The notes below the pieces were generated by a model, which saw nothing but the letters and a program-made list of their open reading frames with translations, did no database searches and was not told the DNA's origin. Shown piece after piece: positions 35,701 to 44,256 of a stretch of 64,000 nucleotides of DNA (position 1 is the stretch's first letter; each line of letters starts with the position of its first letter). The stretch covers positions 50,429 to 114,428 of the forward strand of contig NZ_JACBJQ010000021.1 in assembly GCF_013404075.1 (NCBI RefSeq), in the 5' to 3' direction. The translations under genes were made by a program, and so were the position numbers. This stretch comes from Mycolicibacterium vinylchloridicum. GTDB lineage: Bacteria > Actinomycetota > Actinomycetes > Mycobacteriales > Mycobacteriaceae.

Positions 35701-36093
35701 ATGACCGATACCAAGCACGACAGCGAGAAGCTCGTCCGCGACTTCCTCGGCTCCTGGGAGGACCAGGACCTCGAGGTCATCTGCAGCTGTTTCGCGGACG
35801 ACGCGGTCTATCACAACGTGCCCGTCGCCCCGATCACGGGCATCGCGGGCATTCGTGCGATCTTTCAGGCATTCCTGGACGCCTTCGACGAGTCCAGGCT
35901 CGACATCGTCACGCTGGCCGCGGAGCCCGGCCTGGTGCTCGTCGAACGCATCGACTACTTCACGATGACCGACGGCCGCAAGGTCGTGTTGCCGGTCAAC
36001 GGCGTGTTCGAGGTGCGCGACGGCAAGATCGTCCGGTTCAGCGACTACTTCGATCTCGCCGATTTCGAGCGGCAGAGCGGGTTCAAGCTGTAG
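35701..36093 (+). CDS. Limonene-epoxide-hydrolase/SnoaL-like protein
   Basis: This 130-aa protein has the cone-shaped NTF2/SnoaL pattern (LVRDFLGSWEDQDLEVICSCFADDAVYHNVPVAPITG, ending FSDYFDLADFERQSGF). Asp and Arg/Tyr residues fit the limonene-1,2-epoxide hydrolase group. It lies 64 bases after the monooxygenase, so together they could epoxidise and hydrolyse a terpene-like or sterol-like substrate (inference). The stop is 4 bases from the convergent era stop. Confidence 0.8.
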   Translation: MTDTKHDSEKLVRDFLGSWEDQDLEVICSCFADDAVYHNVPVAPITGIAGIRAIFQAFLDAFDESRLDIVTLAAEPGLVLVERIDYFTMTDGRKVVLPVNGVFEVRDGKIVRFSDYFDLADFERQSGFKL

Positions 36094-36097
36094 GACT

Positions 36098-37009
36098 CTA
36101 AAAGCCAAGGCGGCCAAGCTGTTTGGGATCACGCTGCCAGTTCTTGGCTATCTTGACCCGCAGGTCGAGGTACACCTTGGTGCCCAGCAGCTTCTCGATC
36201 TGCGTACGGGCCACCGTCCCCACCTCTTTCAACCGGGCGCCGCCCTTGCCGATCACGATGCCCTTCTGGCTGTCCCGCTCGACGTAGAGCACAGCGTGCA
36301 CGTCGATCAGGGGATCATCCGCCGGACGCCCCGACCGTTCTTCGATCTCTTCGATCACCACGGCCAGCGAGTGCGGCAGTTCATCGCGCACCCCTTCCAG
36401 CGCGGCCTCCCGGATGAGTTCGGCCATGAGCACCTCTTCGGGCTCGTCGGTGAGCTCCCCGTCGGGATAAAACGCCGGCCCGGGCGGCAGCTGTCCGGCC
36501 AACACGTCGATCAGGACGTCGACCTGGTCTCCCCGTGTCGCTGAGACCGGCACGATCTCGGCGGCGGTGTCGCCGACCAACTCGTGCACCGCGATCAGCT
36601 GTTCGGCGACCTTTTCCCTGGTCACCTTGTCGATCTTGGTGACGATCACGACCAGCGTGGTCCGGGGCGCCACCTCGCGAATCTGTTCGTAGATCCAGCG
36701 GTCACCCGGTCCGATGGCCTCGTCGGCGGGGATGCAGAGGCCGACGACGTCGACCTGCGAGTAGGTGTCGCGCACCAGGTCGTTGAGCCGCTTGCCCAGC
36801 AGGGTGCGCGGGCGGTGCAGTCCCGGGGTGTCGACGAGCACGATCTGGAAATCGGGGCGATGCACGATGCCGCGGATCGTGTGCCGGGTGGTCTGGGGCT
36901 GGTTGGCGGTGATCGCCACCTTGGCGCCGACCAGCGCGTTGGTCAGTGTCGACTTGCCGGTGTTGGGGCGGCCCACCAAACACACGAAACCGGAACGGAA
37001 TTCACTCAC
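36098..37009 (-). CDS. era: GTPase Era
   Basis: This 303-aa GTPase is involved in 16S rRNA/30S assembly. G1 is GRPNTGKST (residues 13-21), G3 is VDTPGLHRPR, and G4 is VTKIDK, where TKxD replaces NKxD as is usual for Era-like proteins of this group. The C-terminal KH domain shows IVIGKGGARLKEVG. It starts at GTG, overlapping the preceding gene's stop (GTGA). It is the last gene of the phoH-ybeY-CBS-CDA-era operon. Confidence 0.95.
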   Translation of the reverse strand: MSEFRSGFVCLVGRPNTGKSTLTNALVGAKVAITANQPQTTRHTIRGIVHRPDFQIVLVDTPGLHRPRTLLGKRLNDLVRDTYSQVDVVGLCIPADEAIGPGDRWIYEQIREVAPRTTLVVIVTKIDKVTREKVAEQLIAVHELVGDTAAEIVPVSATRGDQVDVLIDVLAGQLPPGPAFYPDGELTDEPEEVLMAELIREAALEGVRDELPHSLAVVIEEIEERSGRPADDPLIDVHAVLYVERDSQKGIVIGKGGARLKEVGTVARTQIEKLLGTKVYLDLRVKIAKNWQRDPKQLGRLGF

Positions 37010-37323
37010 TGCGGTGTCCCGGTGCGGTCGGTCACGATGATCGAAGCATCCGGCGAGAGTTCCCGGACGGCGGCGACACCCACGTCGTCGGCCGAACCGC
37101 CGACCAGTACCGCCGCCTCCAAACCCGTTGCGCCACTGGATACCGCTGCGGCGACAGCCGCCTGCAGACCGGTCAGCGGCAGAGCTGACAGGGTGACCGG
37201 CGCACCGGCGTAGGTGCGCCCGTCGAGGTCACGCACGGCCGCGCCTTGTCCTGTCTCGGCGCGCGCCATCGCACCGCGTGCGAGGACCACCAGCTTCGCG
37301 TCTTCGGCGTCAAGCTCATTCAT
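37006..37323 (-). CDS. Cytidine-deaminase-like small protein lacking a visible zinc site
   Basis: The 105-aa protein has a cytidine-deaminase-like strand pattern (LVVLARGAMARAETGQGAAVRDLDGRTYAGAPVTL...LTGLQAAVAAAVSSGA). No cysteines or HAE/PCxxC zinc ligands are present, so the fold is retained without deaminase chemistry. ATG 37323 overlaps the CBS protein gene by 8 bases, and its stop overlaps era. It occupies the Rv2365c position. The function is unknown; the operon links it to ribosome maturation genes. Confidence 0.72.
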   Translation of the reverse strand: MNELDAEDAKLVVLARGAMARAETGQGAAVRDLDGRTYAGAPVTLSALPLTGLQAAVAAAVSSGATGLEAAVLVGGSADDVGVAAVRELSPDASIIVTDRTGTPQ

Positions 37324-38608
37324 CGTCATCGCCTTCCTCAGGTTCGGCCCGGCTGACCAGCACGGTGCCGATGCGCAGCCGACCACGATGGTCCGGTCCG
37401 CCTTCGGCGCGCAGCCGCAACCCGTGAGACACCACTTCGGCACCGGGCAACGGCACCCGGCCCAGCTCGAGTGCCAGCAGGCCGCCGACGGTGTCGACGT
37501 CGAGGTCCTCTTCGAACTCGACATCGTAGAGTTCACCGACGTCCTCGATCGGCAGCCGCGACGACACCCGGAACTTGTTGTCGCCCAGCTTCTCCACCGG
37601 CGCGACCTCGTCGGTGTCGTACTCGTCGGCGATCTCGCCCACGATTTCCTCCAGCACGTCCTCGATGCTGACCAGGCCGGCGATGGCGCCGTATTCGTCC
37701 ACCAGCAGGGCCATGTGGTTACGGTCGCGCTGCATTTCCCGCAGCAGCTCGTCGAGTGGTTTGGAGTCGGGAACGAATACCGCCGGACGCATGATGTCGG
37801 CCACCTTGGTGCCGTGTCCGCTGTCGGACGAGTAATAGGTGCGTTGTACGAGGTCTTTGAGGTAGACGACGCCGACGACGTCGTCGACGTTCTCCCCGAT
37901 CACCGGAATGCGGGAATGGCCACTGCGCACCGCCAACGACGTGGCTTGGTTTGCGCTCTTGTCGCTTTCGATCCACACCATCTCGGTGCGCGGCACCATC
38001 ACCTCACGCGCAGCGGTGTCACCGAGCTCGAACACCGACTGGATCATCCGGCGCTCGTCGTCGGCCACCACACCGCGCTGCTGGGCCAGGTCGACGACCT
38101 CGCGCAGTTCGATTTCGGAGGCGAACGGTCCGTTGCGGAAGCCGCGGCCAGGAGTCAGCGCGTTGCCGATCAACACCAACAGCCGGCTGATCGGGGTGAG
38201 CAGCACCGAGATCGCCTGCAGGGGAACCGCCGACGCGAGCGCGATGGTGTAGGCGTTCTGCCTGCCGATGGTGCGCGGCCCGACGCCCATGGCCACGAAG
38301 CTGGCGACCGTCATGATCGCGGCGGCCGCCACCAGCCCCCAGGTCAAGCCGAGGTCATCCCACAGGAATGCGACCAACAGCACCGTCGCTGCCGCCTCGC
38401 ATGCAATACGCAGCAGCACAACGAGATTGATGAAGCGTGGCCGCTCGGCCATGATCCGGGCCAACCGCAAGGCGCCCGGCCGCTCGTCGCGCACCAGCTC
38501 TTCGACCCGTGCGATCGACACAGTACTGATGGCGGCGTCGATCGCCGCGAACAAACCACCGAGCGCAATCAGCGCGATCGCGCCGAGAAGCGCACTCCAG
38601 CCGGTCAC
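37316..38608 (-). CDS. CBS-domain membrane protein (CorC/HlyC, CNNM-like)
   Basis: This 430-aa protein has three to four N-terminal helices of a DUF21/CNNM domain (about 1-170). A CBS pair follows (about 190-330; VMVPRTEMVWIESD, HSRIPVIGENVDDVVGVVYLKDL, HMALLVDEYGAIAGLVSIEDVLEEIVGEI), then a C-terminal CorC_HlyC domain. Relatives move or regulate magnesium and divalent cations. GTG 38608 overlaps the ybeY stop (GTGA). The link with ybeY and phoH is widely conserved. Confidence 0.9.
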   Translation of the reverse strand: MTGWSALLGAIALIALGGLFAAIDAAISTVSIARVEELVRDERPGALRLARIMAERPRFINLVVLLRIACEAAATVLLVAFLWDDLGLTWGLVAAAAIMTVASFVAMGVGPRTIGRQNAYTIALASAVPLQAISVLLTPISRLLVLIGNALTPGRGFRNGPFASEIELREVVDLAQQRGVVADDERRMIQSVFELGDTAAREVMVPRTEMVWIESDKSANQATSLAVRSGHSRIPVIGENVDDVVGVVYLKDLVQRTYYSSDSGHGTKVADIMRPAVFVPDSKPLDELLREMQRDRNHMALLVDEYGAIAGLVSIEDVLEEIVGEIADEYDTDEVAPVEKLGDNKFRVSSRLPIEDVGELYDVEFEEDLDVDTVGGLLALELGRVPLPGAEVVSHGLRLRAEGGPDHRGRLRIGTVLVSRAEPEEGDDDE

Positions 38609-39141
38609 GGTTCGTCGAAGAACTGTGACTTGTCGAGCAGTCGGCGATCCTTCTCGGTCTGCCGATCCTGGTGGTAGGCCTGGACCTGTTCGCCCACCCA
38701 CTCCTCGAGCAGCTTGCGCTGCAAGTCGAACATCTCTTTTTCCTCGTCAGGTTCGGCGTGGTCGTAGCCGAGCAGGTGCAGCACACCGTGCACGGTCAGC
38801 AGAGCCAGCTCCTGACCGAGGCTGTGCCCCGCGGCGGCGGCCTGGTCGGCGGCGAACTGGGGGCACAACACGATGTCACCGAGCATCGAGGGGCCGGGCT
38901 CGGGCGCATCGGGGCGACCGCCGGGCTCGAGCTCGTCCATCGGGAAGCTCATCACGTCGGTGGGGCCGGGCAGGTCCATCCAGCGCATGTGCAGGTCGGC
39001 CATCGCGTTGGTGTCCAGCAACACCATCGACAGCTCAGCGGCCGGATTGACGTCCATGCGACGAATCACGAAGCGCGCGACGCTGATCAGTTCCTCTTCG
39101 GAAACGTCGAGGCCGGATTCGTTGGATACCTCGATGGTCAT
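38605..39141 (-). CDS. ybeY: Endoribonuclease YbeY (rRNA maturation)
   Basis: This 178-aa metal-dependent RNase acts in 16S rRNA 3'-end maturation and ribosome quality control. The three-histidine zinc motif is HGVLHLLGYDH (HxxxHxxxxxH) near residue 123, and SFPMDEL and LGDIVLCPQ precede it as in the family. The usual length is about 150-180 aa. It lies 11 bases downstream of phoH and is coupled to the CBS protein gene. Confidence 0.95.
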   Translation of the reverse strand: MTIEVSNESGLDVSEEELISVARFVIRRMDVNPAAELSMVLLDTNAMADLHMRWMDLPGPTDVMSFPMDELEPGGRPDAPEPGPSMLGDIVLCPQFAADQAAAAGHSLGQELALLTVHGVLHLLGYDHAEPDEEKEMFDLQRKLLEEWVGEQVQAYHQDRQTEKDRRLLDKSQFFDEP

Positions 39142-39152
39142 GTGAGATGCCC

Positions 39153-40223
39153 CTAGCGCCGCGTCGAGCGACGTTGGGAGCGGTTCATCAGCGCCGGCTG
39201 CTCGGCCTTGGCGTAGGCGTCGACGATCTCCGACACCAGCCGGTGGCGCACCACGTCGGCGCTGGTCAGTTCGGCGAAATGGATGTCGTCGATGCCGTCG
39301 AGGACATCCATCGCCGCCCGCAGACCGGACTTGGCGCCGCCGGGCAGGTCGACCTGGGTGATGTCACCGGTGACCACGATCTTAGAGCCGAACCCCAGCC
39401 GGGTGAGGAACATCTTCATCTGCTCGGCGGTGGTGTTCTGGGCCTCGTCGAGGATGATGAACGCGTCGTTGAGCGAGCGGCCGCGCATGAAGGCCAGCGG
39501 CGCCACCTCGATCACCCCGGTGTTCAACAGGTTCGGGATGGCGGCGGGATCCATCATGTCGTGCAACGCGTCATAGAGCGGCCGCAGATACGGGTCGATC
39601 TTCTCGGTCAGCGTGCCGGGCAGAAACCCAAGGCGCTCACCGGCTTCCACCGCGGGCCGGGTCAGGATGATCCGGGTGACCTGCTTGGTCTGCAGTGCGT
39701 TGACCGCCTTGGCCATGGCCAGATAGGTCTTGCCGGTGCCCGCCGGGCCGATGCCGAACACGATGGTGTGGGCGTCGATGGCGTCGACGTAGCGCTTCTG
39801 GTTGAGGGTCTTGGGCCGAATTGTCTTGCCGCGCCGGGACAGGATGTCCAGCGTCAGCACCTCGGCCGGGGACTCGTTGTCCGCGCCGGCGATCATCGCG
39901 ATGCTGCGGCGCACCGCATCGGGAGACAGCGTCTGACCGCCGGCCACAATGGCGATGAGTTCGGATATCACCTGTTCGGCCATCGCGACATCGGCCGCCT
40001 CACCGGACAGGGTGACGGCGTTTCCTCGGACATGCAGGTCGGCTGCCAGGCTGCGTTCGAGTGCCCGCAGGTTTTCGTCGGCGGAACCCAGCAGGCCCAC
40101 GACGAGGTCGGGCGGAACAGTCATGCTGCTGCGCACTTGCGAGGCAGCGGTCGTCTCGCGGGGCGTCACGTGGTTTTCGAAGCCTGCTTCCTGGTGGTCG
40201 GGCGAGTTTGCCGGTTCGTTCAT
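39153..40223 (-). CDS. phoH: PhoH-like ATPase
   Basis: This 356-aa P-loop ATPase has Walker A GIGPAGTGKTYLA (near 147-159) and Walker B FIILDEAQN. VVTGDITQVDLP is a typical third motif, and a KH-like N-terminal region lies at about 35-100. PhoH proteins are ATP-driven RNA-binding or helicase-like factors; the linkage to ybeY suggests RNA processing. ATG overlaps the stop of the tetR gene by ATGA, so phoH is likely also read from the tetR promoter. Confidence 0.92.
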   Translation of the reverse strand: MNEPANSPDHQEAGFENHVTPRETTAASQVRSSMTVPPDLVVGLLGSADENLRALERSLAADLHVRGNAVTLSGEAADVAMAEQVISELIAIVAGGQTLSPDAVRRSIAMIAGADNESPAEVLTLDILSRRGKTIRPKTLNQKRYVDAIDAHTIVFGIGPAGTGKTYLAMAKAVNALQTKQVTRIILTRPAVEAGERLGFLPGTLTEKIDPYLRPLYDALHDMMDPAAIPNLLNTGVIEVAPLAFMRGRSLNDAFIILDEAQNTTAEQMKMFLTRLGFGSKIVVTGDITQVDLPGGAKSGLRAAMDVLDGIDDIHFAELTSADVVRHRLVSEIVDAYAKAEQPALMNRSQRRSTRR

Positions 40224-40894
40224 CCTACCGCCGGGCCGTGACCCGGTGAAGTCGATAACGCCTGGGCGCTGGCCCGTATGCCCACCAACAGCAGGTCCAG
40301 CCCATGCTCGAAGTCCGCCGCCGCCGACGATCGCTGGCTCACCTCGGCCAGCGCAGCCAACCGGTGGTGCCGGTCGGCTGCCAGCGCGCCGATCTGTGCG
40401 GCCACCTGGCGCTGATGTTCGTCACGCCCGGCGCCGGCCAGCGGGCCCGCCAACTCGACCTGCGCACTGCCCATCACCAGGCTGAGCACTGCCCGGAAGG
40501 CACCCAGCAGAGCGGCGCCCTCCAGACCGCCGCGGCTCAGCGCCCCGACGAGCCCCTCGGCCGCCGCATAACTGGTCGGTGACACCGTGCGCCGGGTCAG
40601 CACCAGCGGAATGGCATTCGGGTGGGCGCGCACGCTGTGCCACATCGCCGTGGCGACGGCCCGCACGTCACTCAGCCAATCGCCGCCGGTTTCGGGCAGC
40701 TCCACGCCGGCGATCACCGCCTCGGCGACCAACTCCTCCAACTGATCTCGGTCGCGCACGTAGTTGTAGAGGGTCATGGCACCGGTGCCCAGTGCGGCGG
40801 CCAGCGTCCGCATGCTCAGCCCGGACAGCCCGTCTCGGTCCACGATCTGCAGCGCGGCGGTCTGGATCTCGCCGATCGTGAAGCGTGGCCGCAT
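40220..40894 (-). CDS. TetR family regulator, coupled to phoH
   Basis: The 224-aa protein has a TetR helix-turn-helix (IQTAALQIVDRDGLSGLSMRTLAAALGTGAMTLYNYVRDRDQLEELVAEAV). A TetR_C-type ligand domain includes ALPLVLTRR-like and LVMGSAQVELAGPLAG segments. Starts at ATG 40894 or GTG 40900 are both preceded by AGGAAGGGAGA. It is divergent from the alpha/beta hydrolase across two CGTAC-N3-GTACG sites that it probably binds. The ATGA overlap with phoH is unusual because it joins an accessory repressor to a housekeeping operon. Confidence 0.88.
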   Translation of the reverse strand: MRPRFTIGEIQTAALQIVDRDGLSGLSMRTLAAALGTGAMTLYNYVRDRDQLEELVAEAVIAGVELPETGGDWLSDVRAVATAMWHSVRAHPNAIPLVLTRRTVSPTSYAAAEGLVGALSRGGLEGAALLGAFRAVLSLVMGSAQVELAGPLAGAGRDEHQRQVAAQIGALAADRHHRLAALAEVSQRSSAAADFEHGLDLLLVGIRASAQALSTSPGHGPAVG

Positions 40895-40912
40895 CGGCAC
40901 TCTCCCTTCCTC

Positions 40913-40957
40913 TTGACACGTACATCGTACGCGTTATAGAACACGTACACCGTACGT
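40913..40957 (+). promoter_or_regulatory. Strong promoter with two CGTAC-N3-GTACG operators
   Basis: TTGACA (40913-40918), 16 bases, TATAGA (40935-40940) is a near-consensus sigma-A promoter for the hydrolase gene, with a start near 40947. CGTACATCGTACG (40919-40931) fills the spacer. ACGTACACCGTACGT (40943-40957) covers the start site. Blockage by the divergent TetR protein is the obvious reading (inference). The element also lies upstream of tetR-phoH. Confidence 0.75.
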
Positions 40958-40970
40958 ATTAGGAGGGACG

Positions 40971-41873
40971 ATGCCACCAGGCACTCACACCACGCTGACT
41001 TTCGATTCCGGCGGCGACACCTGCGCCGCCTGGCTCACCCGCCCGGCCGGTGCCGGGCCACACCCTGCTGTGGTGCTCGTCCACGGGTTCGGCGCCAACC
41101 ACACGATGTCGCTCGAGCAGTACGAACAGCACTTCTGCCAGGCCGGTATCGCCACGCTGGCCTGCGACTATCGAGGGCTGGGCGCCTCAGGCGGATACCC
41201 GCGCCAGCGGCTGAGCCTGCGGCGGCACCGGCAGGATGTCGCGGCGGCATTCGAGTTCCTGACCGGCCTGCCCGATATCGATGCCGGGCGCGTCGGCCTG
41301 TGGGGTACCAGTCTCGGCGCGATGCACGCGTTGAAAGTCGCGGCCGCCCGTCCCGACGTCGCGGCGGTCGTGGTGCAATGCCCGATCGTCGACGGGCCGG
41401 CGGTCGCGCGACAACTGGGGCTCGGCGCCGTTCTGCGGCTCACCGCACCGATCGTCGATGACGTGGGCCGGCGACTCCTGGGACGGACACCGCACTACGT
41501 TCCGATCGTCGGCCCACCGGGTGCCCCAGCTGCGGTGACCGCGCCGGGCGCGCTGGAAGGCTGGAATTCCACGGTCTCCCCCGGCGGCTCGTTCGACAAC
41601 CGGGTGGGCGCCTCCGACATCGCGGAGATCGCCCTCACCAGTGCGACCCGCACGGCGAGCCGCATCACCGCACCCGCGCTGATCTGCGTGAGCGACCGCG
41701 AGACACTGATGGACCCCCGGCGCGCCGCGGACATCGCGCGCCGTGCGCCGCGCGGTGAAGCCCGCCACTACGACGCCGACCACTTCGACGTCTATCACCC
41801 ACCCCTGCTGGCGCAGCTCCTCGCCGACCAGACCGACTTCCTGCGAAAGCACCTCAATGTCGGACCGGCGTAA
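40971..41873 (+). CDS. Alpha/beta hydrolase
   Basis: This 300-aa enzyme has the fold's oxyanion stretch VVLVHGFGANHT, nucleophile elbow LWGTSLGAMHA (GxSxG), aspartate in CVSDRETLMD and histidine in HYDADHFDVYH. AGGAGGG lies just upstream of ATG 40971. It is a cytoplasmic esterase or C-C hydrolase type. Its tight TetR control suggests an inducible role in breaking down or detoxifying an ester-like compound. It overlaps the next gene by 17 bases. Confidence 0.88.
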   Translation: MPPGTHTTLTFDSGGDTCAAWLTRPAGAGPHPAVVLVHGFGANHTMSLEQYEQHFCQAGIATLACDYRGLGASGGYPRQRLSLRRHRQDVAAAFEFLTGLPDIDAGRVGLWGTSLGAMHALKVAAARPDVAAVVVQCPIVDGPAVARQLGLGAVLRLTAPIVDDVGRRLLGRTPHYVPIVGPPGAPAAVTAPGALEGWNSTVSPGGSFDNRVGASDIAEIALTSATRTASRITAPALICVSDRETLMDPRRAADIARRAPRGEARHYDADHFDVYHPPLLAQLLADQTDFLRKHLNVGPA

Positions 41874-42489
41874 CCTGTTGCGGCGCAACGACCTCAGATT
41901 CGTCGAGTTCACGAGGTCGTTGTCCGCCGCGCAATGGCAACAGGCGAGCCTGTGCACAGGGTGGACCAACCACGAGGTACTCGCCCACCTCGCCTACGGC
42001 TATCAGGCCCCGCCGATCGCCATGTCGGCCGAAATCGTCAGGAACGGAGGGTCATTCGATCGTGCGAACTGCGCGCTGGCCCGTCAACTCGCTGCACGGC
42101 GGACGCCCGGCGAGCTGGGCGACGACCTCATCGCGTTGATCGACGCACCCCGGGGAATCGGCCGGGTGTTTCCGCCGCAGTTGCTACTCGGCGACCACGT
42201 GATCCACGAACTCGATATCGCGCTGGCGGTCGGTCGTGCACCGGAAGTGCCGGACGAGGCGCTGACCGCTGTTCTGGAAACTCAAGTACGCGTGCCCAAT
42301 CCGTTCATTCCGGCCAGATCGCGAGCACGTGGCCTGGCCTTGCATGCCGACGACACGGGCTGGCGGCACGGTGCTGGTCCCCGCGTCACCGGGGCGGCCG
42401 CGCACCTGGCGTCGGTGTTGGCCGGCCGGCCTCGGGCACTCGAGCACCTGCACGGTGACGGAGTGGCGATACTCACCACCCGGCTCTGA
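41857..42489 (+). CDS. DinB-fold mycothiol-dependent maleylpyruvate-isomerase-like protein
   Basis: The 210-aa protein has RFVEFTRSLSAAQWQQASLCTGWTNHEVLAHLAYGY, where the WTNHEVLAHL block resembles the metal-binding core of the MDMPI_N/DinB family. A second His appears in LLLGDHVIHELDIALAVGR. Such proteins use mycothiol as co-substrate. ATG 41857 lies within the hydrolase gene, so the two are coupled and a joint degradation or detoxification path is likely (inference). Confidence 0.8.
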   Translation: MSDRRNLLRRNDLRFVEFTRSLSAAQWQQASLCTGWTNHEVLAHLAYGYQAPPIAMSAEIVRNGGSFDRANCALARQLAARRTPGELGDDLIALIDAPRGIGRVFPPQLLLGDHVIHELDIALAVGRAPEVPDEALTAVLETQVRVPNPFIPARSRARGLALHADDTGWRHGAGPRVTGAAAHLASVLAGRPRALEHLHGDGVAILTTRL

Positions 42490-42492
42490 CCG

Positions 42493-42903
42493 CTACCCCC
42501 GGGTGAACGCGTCGTGGGTGAGCGCCGAGTTCATGAAGTCCCGGAAGTGCAGCCACTTGCCGTCTCGCAGCGCGATGATGTGGGCGAATTCCGACTCCCA
42601 GGTGTGCCCGGTGGCCGTCCGCAGGAACGTCTGGTGGCCCCAGACCGCCAGATTGTCACCGTCTTCGATGAACAGCCACGGTTCCATCGCCGTGATCTGG
42701 ATGTGGCTGCCCACGATGCTGAAGAACTCGATGGCCGCCTCGATGCCGTGGTAGTCACCGGCATAGGGGATGGCGTCGCTGCCGTAGTAGGTGATCCGGA
42801 CTTCCGGATCCATATGGCTCAGTGCGGTTTCCAGATCACCGGCGGGAACCGCCGCGTAGATCGCTTTGGTGGCGGCGATGTTGCCGCTCTCGACGGTGGT
42901 CAT
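42493..42903 (-). CDS. SnoaL/NTF2-like protein next to the P450
   Basis: This 136-aa protein has the NTF2-like pattern (IYAAVPAGDLETALSHMDPEVRITYYGSDAIPYAGDYHGIEAAIEFFSIVG, then HIIALRDGKWLHFRDFMNSA). SnoaL-like members act as isomerases or hydroxylation aids on polyketide-like or sterol-like molecules, but many have no known activity. ATG overlaps the P450 stop (ATGA), so it probably acts on the P450 product or on the same pathway. Confidence 0.8.
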   Translation of the reverse strand: MTTVESGNIAATKAIYAAVPAGDLETALSHMDPEVRITYYGSDAIPYAGDYHGIEAAIEFFSIVGSHIQITAMEPWLFIEDGDNLAVWGHQTFLRTATGHTWESEFAHIIALRDGKWLHFRDFMNSALTHDAFTRG

Positions 42904-44138
42904 CGGGCCAGCTGCAGCGGCAGGCGGACGAATCCGTGGGTGAGCAGGCTCGCGGTCTGCCGGACGCCCGGCTCCTCGGACAGCCCGATCACCGAATACC
43001 GGTCGAGCACGGCGTTGACGACGGCGGACACCTCCAGCCGTGCCAGCGGCGCGCCCAGGCAGAAGTGCAGGCCGTGGCCGAACGCCAGATGCTGACGGAT
43101 GTTGGGCCGGTCGAGGTCCAGGCGCTGGGGATCTTCGAACACAGCAGGATCGTGGTTGGCCGATCCGAAGAACAACGCCACCCAGTCCCCCTTCTTGATC
43201 TGGGCGCCGTCGATCTCGACATCGCGGGTCGCGATGCGGAACAGCCGTTGTGGCCCGGTGAGTCTCGCGACTTCCTCGATGAAGGTGTTCACCAGCGACC
43301 GGTCCGCCCGCAGCCTGGCGGTGACGGCAGGTTCGCGCGCCATGGCGTGCAGGACACTGCCGATCAGGTAGGTCGTCGTCTCGCTGCCCGCGACCACCAG
43401 CGTCACGCAGAACCGGACCACCTGCTCCGGGGTCAGCCGCTGCCCGTCGAGCTGGGCCCGCAACAACGCGGAGATCAGATCTTCGGCTTCCTCGACGTCC
43501 TGCGAATCATCAAGGCGTGCACTGTGTTCAATGACCCGTTCGGTGAATGCCTGCACCATCTCCATGTTGCTGGCCATCCGCTCCTGCGGCGTCATCGTCG
43601 AGGAGAGCATGAAGGCGTTGGCCCAGTTCTTGAATCGGACGTGGTCGCCTTCGGGAAGGCCGAGCAGCCGCACCATGGCGCGAGTGGGCACCTCGTCGGC
43701 GAACTCCATGACATCGGGATCGCCGTCGTGCACGCGGGCATCGAAATCGGCGAGCAGCACCGGCACCAGGTCGGCGAGCCAGTTCTCCAGCCGGCGGATG
43801 CGCCGCGGCGAGAACGCCTGGCTGACCAGCTTGCGTTCGCCGGTGTGCGCGGGCGGGTCGGTGTTGACCAACATCAGGCTCGGGGCCGACGACGCCTCCT
43901 GGATGGGGTCGCGCGACGAGAACGTCTCGCTGTCGCGGGCCGCCGCGAAAACCTGGTCGTAGCGGAACAGCGCCCAGGCGCTGACCGGATCGTCGGCGCC
44001 GGGCACCGTCCCCGGGGGCCAGTCCTGGTAGCCCGGTACCGGCGAAGAATCCCGCAGTTGCTCGAAGAGTGGATAGGGGTTTGCGATCCCCTCCGGAGTG
44101 GTCAGCATGTGGAGCGCAGAAGAGGTCGTCGAGGTCAT
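42900..44138 (-). CDS. Cytochrome P450
   Basis: This 412-aa class I-type P450 has the heme-thiolate loop FGHGLHFCLGAPLAR (Cys360), an I-helix VVAGSETTTYLIG, and an ExxR segment in FIEEVARLTGPQRLFRIATRD. The domain is complete and close to the 400-aa norm. Electrons must come from a ferredoxin and reductase encoded elsewhere; none is adjacent. The substrate is unknown. Start at ATG 44138. It is divergent from a LuxR-type regulator 118 bases away, which may control it. Confidence 0.92.
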   Translation of the reverse strand: MTSTTSSALHMLTTPEGIANPYPLFEQLRDSSPVPGYQDWPPGTVPGADDPVSAWALFRYDQVFAAARDSETFSSRDPIQEASSAPSLMLVNTDPPAHTGERKLVSQAFSPRRIRRLENWLADLVPVLLADFDARVHDGDPDVMEFADEVPTRAMVRLLGLPEGDHVRFKNWANAFMLSSTMTPQERMASNMEMVQAFTERVIEHSARLDDSQDVEEAEDLISALLRAQLDGQRLTPEQVVRFCVTLVVAGSETTTYLIGSVLHAMAREPAVTARLRADRSLVNTFIEEVARLTGPQRLFRIATRDVEIDGAQIKKGDWVALFFGSANHDPAVFEDPQRLDLDRPNIRQHLAFGHGLHFCLGAPLARLEVSAVVNAVLDRYSVIGLSEEPGVRQTASLLTHGFVRLPLQLAR

Positions 44139-44256
44139 GCCAACAGCCTCATTGCTCCTGCGGGCACCGGTCGATCTCCCGATGGAGGTCAGTTGCGCTC
44201 CCGACCGGGCGGTTTTGCCACTACAGCCCCCGTCGCGGTGAGACGATCGGCTCACT

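Noticed and set aside
37500..40200. Possible transfer of the phoH-ybeY block
   Set aside because: Gene order and GTGA overlaps follow the standard mycobacterial core, and there is no composition break or mobile gene.
41187..41969. 260-aa minus-strand frame opposite the alpha/beta hydrolase
   Set aside because: The hydrolase has a clear RBS, catalytic triad and promoter. The antisense product has none.
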